Shown here: one piece after another, positions 1-6,966 of the stretch | How the letters are laid out: each line of letters begins with the position of its first letter | Position numbering within the stretch: position 1 is the first letter of the stretch | Assembly (NCBI GenBank): GCA_003021505.1 | Contig: PXPT01000181.1 | Coordinates: forward strand, 5,112-45,146 | DNA length: 40,035 nucleotides | Direction: 5' to 3' | Source of the DNA: Cyanobacteria bacterium QS_4_48_99 | Lineage (GTDB): Bacteria; Cyanobacteriota; Cyanobacteriia; Cyanobacteriales; Rubidibacteraceae | The notes under the pieces: generated by a model | The model's input: the letters and a program-made list of their open reading frames with translations, nothing else | The model's database searches: none | What the model was told of the DNA's origin: nothing | Program-made: the position numbers and the translations under genes

Positions 1-1
1 C

Positions 2-105
2 GGAGATTTGACCTCTACTCTGGTAGGTGAAAGCCTGTCAGAGCAACTTGAGTCGTAGAACTAAGAATCCCACGCGCTTTAAGCCGTGGGAGTGTCAAAC
101 CAGAC
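2..105 (+). mobile_element. 3' end of an IS200/IS605-type element: tnpB tail plus right-end hairpin
   Basis: An open frame runs from the window edge at 2 to a TAG at 56-58 and ends with the residues LVGESLSEQLES, the kind of short polar tail seen at the end of TnpB proteins. Eleven bases later an imperfect hairpin (stem CCCACG at 69-74, CGTGGG at 85-90, loop containing GCTTTAAGC) is followed by GAGTGTCAA. A hairpin of this form just downstream of tnpB is the usual right end of IS200/IS605 elements and would overlap the 3' part of the guide (omega) RNA. Only the tail is in the window, so the transposase and RNA cannot be judged. The element ends about 20 bases from the recJ stop codon, in convergent orientation. 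Confidence 0.55.
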
Positions 106-121
106 AATGAGGATAAAGTGA

Positions 122-2680
122 TTAATCGAGAGCTGTTTGAGAAATCCTTCCCTGTAGAGTGGAAAGAGGGACTTGGTAGAAATATTGGCAGCGGAACTGT
201 TCTTCTGCGACAGCGGCTAAGAACGAGGTGATGGTGTCTTCAACTTGGGAAGATGTATTCCCATGCCAGCGAACCTGTAAAGTATGATCACTCGGTTGGA
301 CAGCAAAACCCAGCTCTGAGAGAGCTTCTAGTCCCAGAGAGAGAGAGCGATCGCCCAATCCCAACTTTTCTCTCAGTTGTGCCCTAGTCGTCCCAACGCC
401 AGTACGATTGAGATATTTGGCAACTCCCACAAGCTGCTGCCAAATTTGCTCGGGAGAAAGGGAGCTGGGGGGCGAATAAGCTAGGGCAAGTTGTCGTTGC
501 TGGGCAACTGCCTCTCGAAACTGCACTTGCACCTCATCCCAACTCAAAGGACACTCACGCATCTGGATCGGAGTTTCAGTGGAAAGTGAGGAGTGAGGAG
601 TGAGGAGTGAGGAGGTGTTCTGTGCAGAGGTGCCCAGGTGCGGAGGTGCCCAGGTGCGGAGGAGATGGGTGTGGTGGTTTGCTCCTCTGCTCCTTGTGTC
701 CCCGCATTCCCGCGTCCCCGCTTCCTCTGCCCCCCGCCAATCCAGCAGCCAATCCTTGCGCTCTAAGCTGCTACTGAAATGGGTAGCTTCAGCACTGGGT
801 TTGACTGCAATTAAGCGCACCTCGTAGTGCCCCTGGTTACGAGAATTAAAATCCAGCTCAACAATCGCATCGCAGGGTTGATCTTGTGGCAGTTCTTCCT
901 TGTAGTGTCCCCACCACATTCCAGGAAATCCCTCGTTGCTGGAATCATCCCAGATTTGAAACGTCGTTTTGATGTATTGAACTTTTCGTCCTTTCCAGTC
1001 TTTAGTATTTTTGTGCCAAACTTCCCGAAACCAACAGTTTTGAATCAGTAGTTTTGGGACAGGATTTCCCATACCACAGGGTTCTAGCAGCTTCAGTTCC
1101 CGAAAAAGTTCTTGTCCCAGTTCGGCGACAGTAACTATTAAGTCGGCTTCAATTGTGGGCTTGCCAAACTCACCTCCGTACTGTCGAAGCTGCTGATTCA
1201 TTGCCTCTGCAAACAAGGGAATGTTCTCAACAGGGAGACTCAAACCAGCGGCAAAGGGATGCCCCCCAAAGCGATGCAGGAGGTGCGCTTGAGACTGGAC
1301 GAGTTGATAAAGATCAATCCCTTGCACAGAGCGAGCCGAACCTCTGGCGAAATGGAGGGAGGGTGAGTGAGGAGTGAAGCGTGAGGAATGAAGGTTGCAG
1401 GTTGCAGGTTGCAGGTTAAAGGTTTCTTCCCCTGCCTCCCCTGCCTCGCCTGCTTTCCCTGCTTCCCCTACTCCCCCGTTCTCCCCTTCACTGTCTGCCG
1501 TCAACAAAATCGTGGGAAGCCCGTATTCTTCAGCAATTTGACCCGCCACTAATCCTAAGACACCACTTTGCCATTGGGGGTCTTCTAAAATAATCGCCCA
1601 GGTAGTGGATAAATCGATTTGTGCCAGCTTCTTTTTTACTGAGGAGACAACATCCTTTTGCAATGACTTACGCCTGGTGTTAGCTAAGTCTGCATCGGAG
1701 GCTAACTGCTTGCAGCGTTGGGAATCGCGGCTGGTGAGTAATTCCACACAGAAGCTCGCATCGCCGTGAATGCGGCTGACAGCGTTAATTCTTGGTCCTA
1801 GTCCAAAGGAGATATCTGTGGGGCGATCGCCTTGACGTTGACAAAACGACAACAAATATGCCACACCTGGACGAGTTTGTTTTTGCAGTTGTTGAATTCC
1901 CCGCTGCGCCAAATAGCGGCAATCGCCACTTAACTCGACTAAATCAGCAATCAGCCCCATTGCCACTAAATCCAATAAGCTTTCCACAGGTTGCTGGGGA
2001 ACCTCTGGCAAAGCTTGATAGAGTGCTTCTGTCAGCTTATAAGCCACTGCCACTCCCGAAAGATGAAATAGGGGATGATGCCTTCCTAAGTAGCGAGGAT
2101 TGATAATGGCGACAACTGAAGGGCGCTCCGGTAGTAAGGTATGGTGGTCAGTAACAATGACATCCATTCCCAACTGCTGGGCATACGCAATCTCACTCTG
2201 ATTTGTGCTGCCCGTATCGCAAGTGACAATCAGTTGGGTTCCCCATAAGCGCAGTTTCTCAATTCCTGCTTGATTGATACCATGAGATTCACTAAAGCGG
2301 TTAGGAATGTAATAAGTGAGTTGCTGGTGCTGCTCAAAAAACTCTCCTAATCCCTCCCAGAGGACGCTGGTGGCAGTGATGCCGTCCGCATCGAAGTCGC
2401 CCCAAATTGCCACTTTTTCTCCAGCTTCACGGGATTTCTGTAGCCGCTGCACAGCCCAATGCATTTCCTCACCAAACTCAGAGGAACCTGCGGGTTGATA
2501 ATCATCTGGGTTAAGAAAGGCACTGAGTTGCTCGCTGTTTTGTATTCCCCGCTGCCACAACAGTTGAGCCGCGTAACCTCGGTCTGAACCCGAAGGGAGG
2601 TGGCGTTGAAGCGCTTCCCTAAACCACTGCGGCACTTCGGGAGTAGGTAAAACTTGCCATTGAGGTTGCGGCTGGGGCAT
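122..2680 (-). CDS. recJ: Single-stranded-DNA-specific exonuclease RecJ, with two in-frame repeat insertions
   Basis: RecJ degrades single-stranded DNA 5' to 3' in recombination and mismatch or base-excision repair. The N-terminal DHH phosphoesterase domain is clear: GDFDADG at about residues 94-100 and VTDHH at about 176-180 supply the metal ligands. The DHHA1 part includes GSARSVQGIDLY and the glycine-rich GGHPFAAG. I chose the ATG at 2680 (MPQPQPQWQVLPTPEVPQWF) because the protein from there matches the usual cyanobacterial start; the frame stays open to 2758. The product is about 852 residues, long for the family. The excess is explained by two low-complexity stretches, about residues 396-443 (just before the GSARS segment) and about 645-701, which are translated intergenic-type repeats. 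Catalytic motifs are intact, so it may still work. The frame is open throughout. Confidence 0.93.
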   Translation of the reverse strand: MPQPQPQWQVLPTPEVPQWFREALQRHLPSGSDRGYAAQLLWQRGIQNSEQLSAFLNPDDYQPAGSSEFGEEMHWAVQRLQKSREAGEKVAIWGDFDADGITATSVLWEGLGEFFEQHQQLTYYIPNRFSESHGINQAGIEKLRLWGTQLIVTCDTGSTNQSEIAYAQQLGMDVIVTDHHTLLPERPSVVAIINPRYLGRHHPLFHLSGVAVAYKLTEALYQALPEVPQQPVESLLDLVAMGLIADLVELSGDCRYLAQRGIQQLQKQTRPGVAYLLSFCQRQGDRPTDISFGLGPRINAVSRIHGDASFCVELLTSRDSQRCKQLASDADLANTRRKSLQKDVVSSVKKKLAQIDLSTTWAIILEDPQWQSGVLGLVAGQIAEEYGLPTILLTADSEGENGGVGEAGKAGEAGEAGEETFNLQPATCNLHSSRFTPHSPSLHFARGSARSVQGIDLYQLVQSQAHLLHRFGGHPFAAGLSLPVENIPLFAEAMNQQLRQYGGEFGKPTIEADLIVTVAELGQELFRELKLLEPCGMGNPVPKLLIQNCWFREVWHKNTKDWKGRKVQYIKTTFQIWDDSSNEGFPGMWWGHYKEELPQDQPCDAIVELDFNSRNQGHYEVRLIAVKPSAEATHFSSSLERKDWLLDWRGAEEAGTRECGDTRSRGANHHTHLLRTWAPPHLGTSAQNTSSLLTPHSSLSTETPIQMRECPLSWDEVQVQFREAVAQQRQLALAYSPPSSLSPEQIWQQLVGVAKYLNRTGVGTTRAQLREKLGLGDRSLSLGLEALSELGFAVQPSDHTLQVRWHGNTSSQVEDTITSFLAAVAEEQFRCQYFYQVPLSTLQGRISQTALD
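585..745. repeat. Composite repeat A inside recJ
   Basis: The stretch starts with tandem GTGAGGA units, then two copies of a GTGCCCAGGTGCGGAG unit, the 16-mer GCGGAGGAGATGGGTG at 656-671, pyrimidine-rich CTCCTCTGCTCC and a GTCCCCGC-type end. The same modules in the same order recur at 15036-15215 inside an unrelated gene. It is read through in frame by recJ (minus strand) without a stop codon. Confidence 0.8.
1370..1500. repeat. Composite repeat B inside recJ
   Basis: GTGAGGAATGAAGG leads into three or more tandem GGTTGCA units, then AAAGGTTTCTTCCCCTGC and repeated CCCCTGCCT units. The reverse complement of the same module series lies between genes at about 23200-23282. In recJ it encodes a Gly/Glu/Ala-rich run followed by the NLQPATCNLHSS segment, the translation of the GGTTGCA array. 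Confidence 0.8.
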
Positions 2681-3068
2681 AGTTCGCTTTACGAGAATGT
2701 TGCCGTTAAGTTCAGCGTAACTAATTGCCGACTGGCTGCGAGAGATACAGCACCTCATCTATCAGTGGGCGGAAGCGAGCAAGATCCCGTTTATGTTAAG
2801 CTACTCGCTTAGGAGCCTGAAGCTAGATTCGGTTCCCAAGTAAGTTCAAAGACAAGGTAAAAGCAGCGCTTTTAAGAATAGGCGCAAGTAAGCGCGCGAA
2901 GTTTGAGCAAAGGGGATTATCACCTTACCTTGGAAAAATTGGTGCTTGGTGAAAAGAACACCTCTGGCAGAGGCAGGTAACTGGTTTTGTGAAGTAAAAA
3001 GTTGGCACCAAGACTTTCATCTTTTTGAATCAATCGGAAAGGCTCAAATAAGCATTCGTGCAACCATA
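2681..3068. other. Divergent intergenic region recJ / FKBP isomerase
   Basis: About 390 bases separate two divergently transcribed genes, so promoters for both should lie here. I see no convincing reading frame, tRNA or strong hairpin. The only clear signal is the Shine-Dalgarno AAGGAG at 3069-3074, just outside this stretch, in front of the isomerase ATG. Confidence 0.5.
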
Positions 3069-3079
3069 AAGGAGAAAAA

Positions 3080-3511
3080 ATGGAACAGGCAAAACAAGGC
3101 AGTAATGTCAAAGTACACTACACTGGGAAATTAGAAGACAATACTGTCTTCGATTCCTCGGAGAATCGCGAACCAATTGAATTTAAAGTTGGGGAAGGAA
3201 AAATTATTCCCGGCTTTGAGGGGGCAGTTGAAGGTATGAGTCCCGGCGAATCAAAAACGGAAAAAATTCCTTCTGACCAAGCTTATGGTCCTTATCGCGA
3301 AGAAATGGTCATGCAAGTAGACCGTCAACAGATTCCCTCAGATATTGACTTGCAAGTGGGTCAGCAATTACAAATTCGCCAAGAAGGTAAAGACCCCATG
3401 CCAGTAATTGTCACTGATGTTGCTGATCAAACTGTGACTCTAGATGCCAATCATCCCTTAGCAGGTCAAGACCTCTTTTTCGACATTCAATTGCTAGAAG
3501 TGACGGAATAG
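3080..3511 (+). CDS. FKBP-type peptidyl-prolyl cis-trans isomerase, SlyD-like
   Basis: This 143-residue protein should catalyse cis-trans isomerisation of peptidyl-proline bonds and act as a folding helper in the cytoplasm; no signal peptide is seen. The FKBP half is split as in SlyD: VKVHYTGKLEDNTVFDSS near the N-terminus and GEGKIIPGFEGAVEGM at about residues 47-62, then an inserted flap of about 60 residues (AYGPYREEMV onward) and the closing FFDIQLLEV strand. The histidine-rich metal-binding tail of E. coli SlyD is absent, as is common in cyanobacterial members. The ATG has an AAGGAG Shine-Dalgarno five to six bases upstream. A terminator follows directly, so it is probably monocistronic. 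Confidence 0.92.
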   Translation: MEQAKQGSNVKVHYTGKLEDNTVFDSSENREPIEFKVGEGKIIPGFEGAVEGMSPGESKTEKIPSDQAYGPYREEMVMQVDRQQIPSDIDLQVGQQLQIRQEGKDPMPVIVTDVADQTVTLDANHPLAGQDLFFDIQLLEVTE

Positions 3512-3521
3512 CTATAGCTTT

Positions 3522-3567
3522 GCGCTTGCACAGTTCCCATAATTGGTGTAAGCGCATTTATTTTTTT
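3522..3567 (+). terminator. Rho-independent terminator after the FKBP gene
   Basis: GCGCTTGCAC at 3522-3531 pairs with GTGTAAGCGC at 3546-3555 (ten pairs including one G-U), with a 14-base loop. It is followed by ATTTATTTTTTTA. The T-run lies only on the plus-strand exit side, so it serves the FKBP gene rather than the converging GST gene. Confidence 0.8.
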
Positions 3568-3595
3568 ATGAGTAGTCCCCGCTGTGGCGCTGCTA

Positions 3596-4591
3596 CTAGA
3601 AAATTGTCGTCACACGCGATTCTTCTCCCACTAACTGACCTCGATGATGGGGTGCCTCAAAGTCAATCACGGGTCCTTTGGGAACAATGCCGCTGGGATT
3701 GATATGAGGGTGGCTTCGATAATAGTGTTGCTTGATGTGGTCTAGGTTGCAGGTTTCCTTCACACCGGGCTGCTGGTAAAGGTCTTTGAGGTAATTCCAC
3801 AGATGGGGATAATCCATAATGTGGCGCAGATTGCATTTGAAATGGACGTAGTAAACCACATCGAAGCGCAACAGTGTAGTGAACATACACCAGTCTGCCT
3901 CAGTAATGCGATTCCCACATAGATACCGCTGCGTTCCTAGCACCCCTTCCCAATAATCTAAGGCGTTGAATAATTCTGTCGCTGCCTCTTCGTATGCCTG
4001 CTGAGACTGGGCAAATCCGGTGCGATAAACGCCATTGTTAATCGGCTGGTAAATGGCATCAATGGTTTTTTCGACTTCGTTGCGTAAATCCTCTGGACAG
4101 AAGTTGACCCGATTGTTCGCCAAGGCATCGAACTCCCAATTGAACATACGGAGAAGTTCGCGGGATTCATTATTAACAATTGTGCCTGTCTGTTTATCCC
4201 ACAGAACTGGTACAGTCACTCGCCCAGTGTAGTTGGGATCAGCTTTAGTATAAACTTCTCGCAGGTAGCGGGCATGGTTAACTGTATCTGGAATGCAGCC
4301 AGGGACATCTGAAAATTGCCAACCCTCTTCTCCCATGTAAGGATCAACAACGGAAAGGCTAATTGCCTCCTCTAGTCCCTTGAGTTTACGCATAATTAGG
4401 GTACGGTGTGCCCAAGGGCAGGCAAGGGAAACATAGAGATGATAGCGCCCTGACTCTGCCGGAAAGCCGCTGGAACCATCCGCCCTTACCCAGCTCCGAA
4501 ATGTGGTGGGATTGCGAACGAACCTACCTTGGGTATCCTTTTCGTATCCTTCCTTGCGCCATTGCCCATTGATTAGCATTCCGGTTGCCAT
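3596..4591 (-). CDS. Omega-class glutathione transferase, glutathionyl-hydroquinone reductase type (YqjG/ECM4 family)
   Basis: The 331-residue protein has the length and layout of the Xi-class enzymes that remove glutathione from glutathionyl-hydroquinones. The catalytic cysteine motif SLACPWAHR places the cysteine at about residue 58. Other family landmarks are the N-terminal GRFVRNPTTFRSWV, VPVLWDKQTGTIVNNES at about 126-142, and the all-alpha C-terminal domain with RYLCGNRITEADWCMFTTLLRFD. It is soluble, with no signal peptide. It converges on the FKBP gene with an 84-base gap; gatC lies 72 bases away (beyond its start, same strand), and the order suggests separate transcription or weak coupling. 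Substrate cannot be read from sequence; a quinone-detoxifying role is an inference from the family. Confidence 0.9.
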   Translation of the reverse strand: MATGMLINGQWRKEGYEKDTQGRFVRNPTTFRSWVRADGSSGFPAESGRYHLYVSLACPWAHRTLIMRKLKGLEEAISLSVVDPYMGEEGWQFSDVPGCIPDTVNHARYLREVYTKADPNYTGRVTVPVLWDKQTGTIVNNESRELLRMFNWEFDALANNRVNFCPEDLRNEVEKTIDAIYQPINNGVYRTGFAQSQQAYEEAATELFNALDYWEGVLGTQRYLCGNRITEADWCMFTTLLRFDVVYYVHFKCNLRHIMDYPHLWNYLKDLYQQPGVKETCNLDHIKQHYYRSHPHINPSGIVPKGPVIDFEAPHHRGQLVGEESRVTTIF

Positions 4592-4663
4592 GCTTTCCTC
4601 CTAACCTCTGCCCTCTCTATCCTCACCCTCATGCGGTTTAAATGTCATTTATCGCAAGGGAGA

Positions 4664-4960
4664 TTATTCCTCCTCCGAACTAAGGATTTGTGGCACGCGG
4701 AAATAGTCATCTTCCTGTTCGGGTGCTTGTTCGAGCATGGCATCCCGTTCTGGAAAAGGTTGCAACTCATCGGGGCGAGTTACATTGCTAACGTCAATCG
4801 CTCGAAATGTTGGGGGCACATCCGTGGTATCTAGCTCACTAAGTTGCTCGAAATATTCCAGAATACTACTGAGCTGAGTGGTGAGTTGCTCCTCCTCTTC
4901 AGAGTTCAACTCTAGGCGAGCCAAATAGGCAACTTTACGTACTTGTTCGCGGTCAATCAT
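4664..4960 (-). CDS. gatC: Asp-tRNA(Asn)/Glu-tRNA(Gln) amidotransferase subunit C
   Basis: GatC is the small subunit of the GatCAB complex that turns Glu-tRNA(Gln) into Gln-tRNA(Gln), which is essential in cyanobacteria because they lack a glutaminyl-tRNA synthetase. The 98-residue length is typical. The N-terminal MIDREQVRKVAYLARLELN and the following acidic EEEEQLTTQLSSILEYFEQL helix are family hallmarks, as is the later VPPTFRAIDVSNVTRPDE segment that clasps GatA. gatA and gatB are not in the window, which is normal for cyanobacteria where the three genes are dispersed. A repeat array lies just upstream. Confidence 0.95.
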   Translation of the reverse strand: MIDREQVRKVAYLARLELNSEEEEQLTTQLSSILEYFEQLSELDTTDVPPTFRAIDVSNVTRPDELQPFPERDAMLEQAPEQEDDYFRVPQILSSEEE

Positions 4961-4965
4961 GTTGA

Positions 4966-5100
4966 GTTACAGGTTACAAGTTACAGATTGCAGGTTGAAG
5001 GGTTGCAGGTTACGGGTTGCAGGTTACGGGTTGCAGGTTACGGGTTGCAGGTTGAAGGTTATGACTAACTTGCAACATTCAAGTTTCAACTTGTAACCCA
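4966..5100. repeat. Tandem GGTTGCA/GGTTACG array between gatC and ycf3
   Basis: The spacer is built of seven-base units, mainly GGTTGCA alternating with GGTTACG, giving a 14-base higher-order repeat near 5007-5055. The end of the array carries the complementary sense (CTTGCAACATTC, CAACTTGTAACCC), so it could fold back on itself. The same unit is found in the repeat inside recJ and at 23200-23282. Confidence 0.85.
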
Positions 5101-5118
5101 TACATACCTTCAACTCGC

Positions 5119-5640
5119 TTAGAAAAACACATCTATTTCAGAGCGCCCGGTGGTTTTAAGCCAATTTTGCGCTTCAATGTAGTTGTTGGGAGCTATGCGA
5201 ATTGCCTCTTTCCAGTATTCAGCCGCTTTATCGTGCAGGGATTCTCCTTCTTGGGAGTTACCTGCTGCCTTCTCTTTTTCTCCTTGTTGGTGGAAAATCA
5301 CGGCAACATTGTTCAAGGCTTGTGGCATACGGGGATTAATGTCAATCGCTTGGTGATAGTAGTCTAAGGCTTTCTCATATTCACCATTACTGGTGTGAAT
5401 TAATCCTACATTGTAAAGAATATAGCTGCGATCATTAGGGTCTTCTTCTAGTTCCAGGGCTGCGTAGTAATTATCCAAAGCCTCGGCGTATTCCCCATCT
5501 GCCTGTGCCGACATTCCATCCCGGTAGTAAGTAAATGCTTCTTTTGCTTTCTGGTTTGTCGGGAGAACCTTCAGAAGGATGTCCGCCATTACTGTGAAGG
5601 ATTTGTCGATAAAGTTATCGTTGCGTTGCGTGCGTGGCAT
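5119..5640 (-). CDS. ycf3: Photosystem I assembly protein Ycf3
   Basis: Ycf3 is a peripheral thylakoid TPR protein needed to assemble the PsaA/PsaB core of photosystem I. The length of 173 residues is the standard one. Three TPR units are visible: [20 protein letters not shown] near residue 35, then [20 protein letters not shown] near 72, and [20 protein letters not shown] near 108 with a following helix [20 protein letters not shown]. The C-terminus GRSEIDVFF matches plastid and cyanobacterial homologues. The start [20 protein letters not shown] is the conserved one. The gene stands alone, with the repeat array downstream and a spacer of about 430 bases upstream that should hold its promoter. 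Confidence 0.97.
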   Translation of the reverse strand: MPRTQRNDNFIDKSFTVMADILLKVLPTNQKAKEAFTYYRDGMSAQADGEYAEALDNYYAALELEEDPNDRSYILYNVGLIHTSNGEYEKALDYYHQAIDINPRMPQALNNVAVIFHQQGEKEKAAGNSQEGESLHDKAAEYWKEAIRIAPNNYIEAQNWLKTTGRSEIDVFF

Positions 5641-6067
5641 AGTAGCGCTTTAATTTAGCTGGATTTAACTATTTAATGATCGTAGCTTGTCTTTAAAGCG
5701 GAGCGGCGATCGCGTTTGTTATCTTCTTTACCAAATTCCTAACCCACAGAGATAAGCTGAAATATATAGCAAGAGGTGTAGCGCCACTACCTAAAGGGGA
5801 GCACATGTTAAAGGAAATCTCTCTTTACCCCTGAGCGCAACACTGTACTTCCTAGAGATGCTTGCTCGCTGTAAGTAAAGCTAGTTGCTGTCAGTGGGGT
5901 GACTTCAAGCACCTCTATTAATGCTGCTAAAAGCGCGGGAGTGAATGATTTTCTATCGAAGCCTTTTACACCAAAGGAATTGGTGCAAGCTTTATAGCGA
6001 GTTCTCTCTTCTTAAGAGTTTAATAGCGATCGCTCTCATTCTCCAGAAAACTTACAGGCTAAAAACT
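5641..6067. other. Intergenic region upstream of ycf3
   Basis: About 430 bases without a supported gene. It must contain the ycf3 promoter on the minus strand. I see two HIP1-like sites (near 5706 and 6026) and the palindromic-looking GGGGAGC/ACCCCT parts near 5797-5832, but nothing that I can name. Confidence 0.4.
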
Positions 6068-6702
6068 ATGGTTAAAACGCTCACTTTACCGGAGCAGCGA
6101 GTGTTATTGCACAACATAAGCTGCAACTCCTAGAAAGCCTATTGGTGGAACTGGGAGAAGCTCGTTCTACTCGCATTGCTTATCATCAGGGAAAAATAGA
6201 ATTCATGACACCACTTTGGGAACATGAGAATCGTAACTGGCAAATTGGTCGGTTAATTATTTTGCTAATTGAAGAGTTGAACCTGGAGTATGAGTTAGGA
6301 GGTTCAGTGACGCTCAAGCGTCCGGAAAGAGCTGCTGGTAAGGAACTGGACTTGTGCTACTACATTCAAAATGCTGCCTTAGTCAGAGGCAACACAGAAT
6401 TAGACTTAACTAGCCTTCCCCCTCCTGACTTAGCAGTAGAAGTTGATATTACTAACAGCCCTTTGAATCAACTAGACCTCTATGCCGATATCGGTGTTCC
6501 CGAAGTCTGGAGATAGGATGGACAACAGTTGCAAATTTATCAACTCCAAAACACTGCTTACTTGCCATGCAGCAATAGCCCTACCTTTCCCTTTCTTAGC
6601 ACCTCCCAAGTAGAAGAATTCCTCCCAGATTGTAAAACCCTAGGGGTGGCAACCTCAGTGCGTCGCTGGCAGGAATGGGTAACAAACCAGAATGACCAAT
6701 AA
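6068..6702 (+). pseudogene. Broken Uma2-family (DUF820) endonuclease-fold gene
   Basis: Uma2 proteins have a restriction-endonuclease-like fold and are massively multiplied in cyanobacteria. Here the N-terminus MVKTLTLPEQRVLLHNIS begins at the ATG at 6068, then runs off frame at about 6122. Restoring one G (AGC TG[G] CAA CTC) gives HNISWQLLESLLVELGEARS and joins the main frame. The body has RIAYHQGKIEFMTPLWEHEN, GGSVTLKRPERAAGKELDLCYY and the LPPPDLAVEVDITNS core with the acidic catalytic positions. At 6514-6516 a TAG interrupts EVWR-stop-DGQQLQIYQL where the family normally has EVWRY. The frame continues to the TAA at 6700-6702. One frameshift and one nonsense codon make this a likely pseudogene. 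Confidence 0.85.
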
Positions 6703-6726
6703 AATTAAGCTAGGCACTGTTAGTGC

Positions 6727-6920
6727 TTAACTCCCATTTTTCATTTAGTTGAGAATCATCCTTTGATAGATGGGAATAAACGCGCTGCTTTCGCCATCGA
6801 TCACCTTGGTTAACTGGAACGGTGATCGCTTGAAACCCTCTCAAAAGGGCGAGTTGTAGTAATGAATATTACCAAGCAGAATTTTCCGCATTTCTACAAC
6901 AACATCTACAGCAAGTATAG
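6727..6920 (+). pseudogene. Remnant of a Doc/Fic-family toxin gene
   Basis: In one frame at 6727-6813 the sequence reads LTPIFHLVENHPLIDGNKRAAFAIDHLG before a stop. The motif NHPLIDGNKRAAFA (6754-6795) is the Fic/Doc active-site motif HPFxDGNKR of death-on-curing toxins, which modify EF-Tu or other targets. A TAG six bases before 6727 shows the N-terminal part is gone or out of frame. At 6864-6920 another frame gives EYYQAEFSAFLQQHLQQV, which fits the short C-terminal helix of Doc-like proteins. No intact antitoxin is visible; the broken Uma2 gene is directly upstream. I read this as a dead toxin fragment. Confidence 0.7.
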
Positions 6921-6966
6921 CCGCTGAAACATCGATACAATTAAGCCTGTTCTATTGTGCAAAGCT

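Noticed and set aside
4966-5100. The heptamer array as a CRISPR array
   Set aside because: Units are contiguous seven-base repeats without spacers, and no cas gene is present.
5945-6133. A 62-codon plus-strand frame ending in the Uma2 N-terminus
   Set aside because: Only the last part, from the ATG at 6068, matches a protein family. The upstream part is noise.
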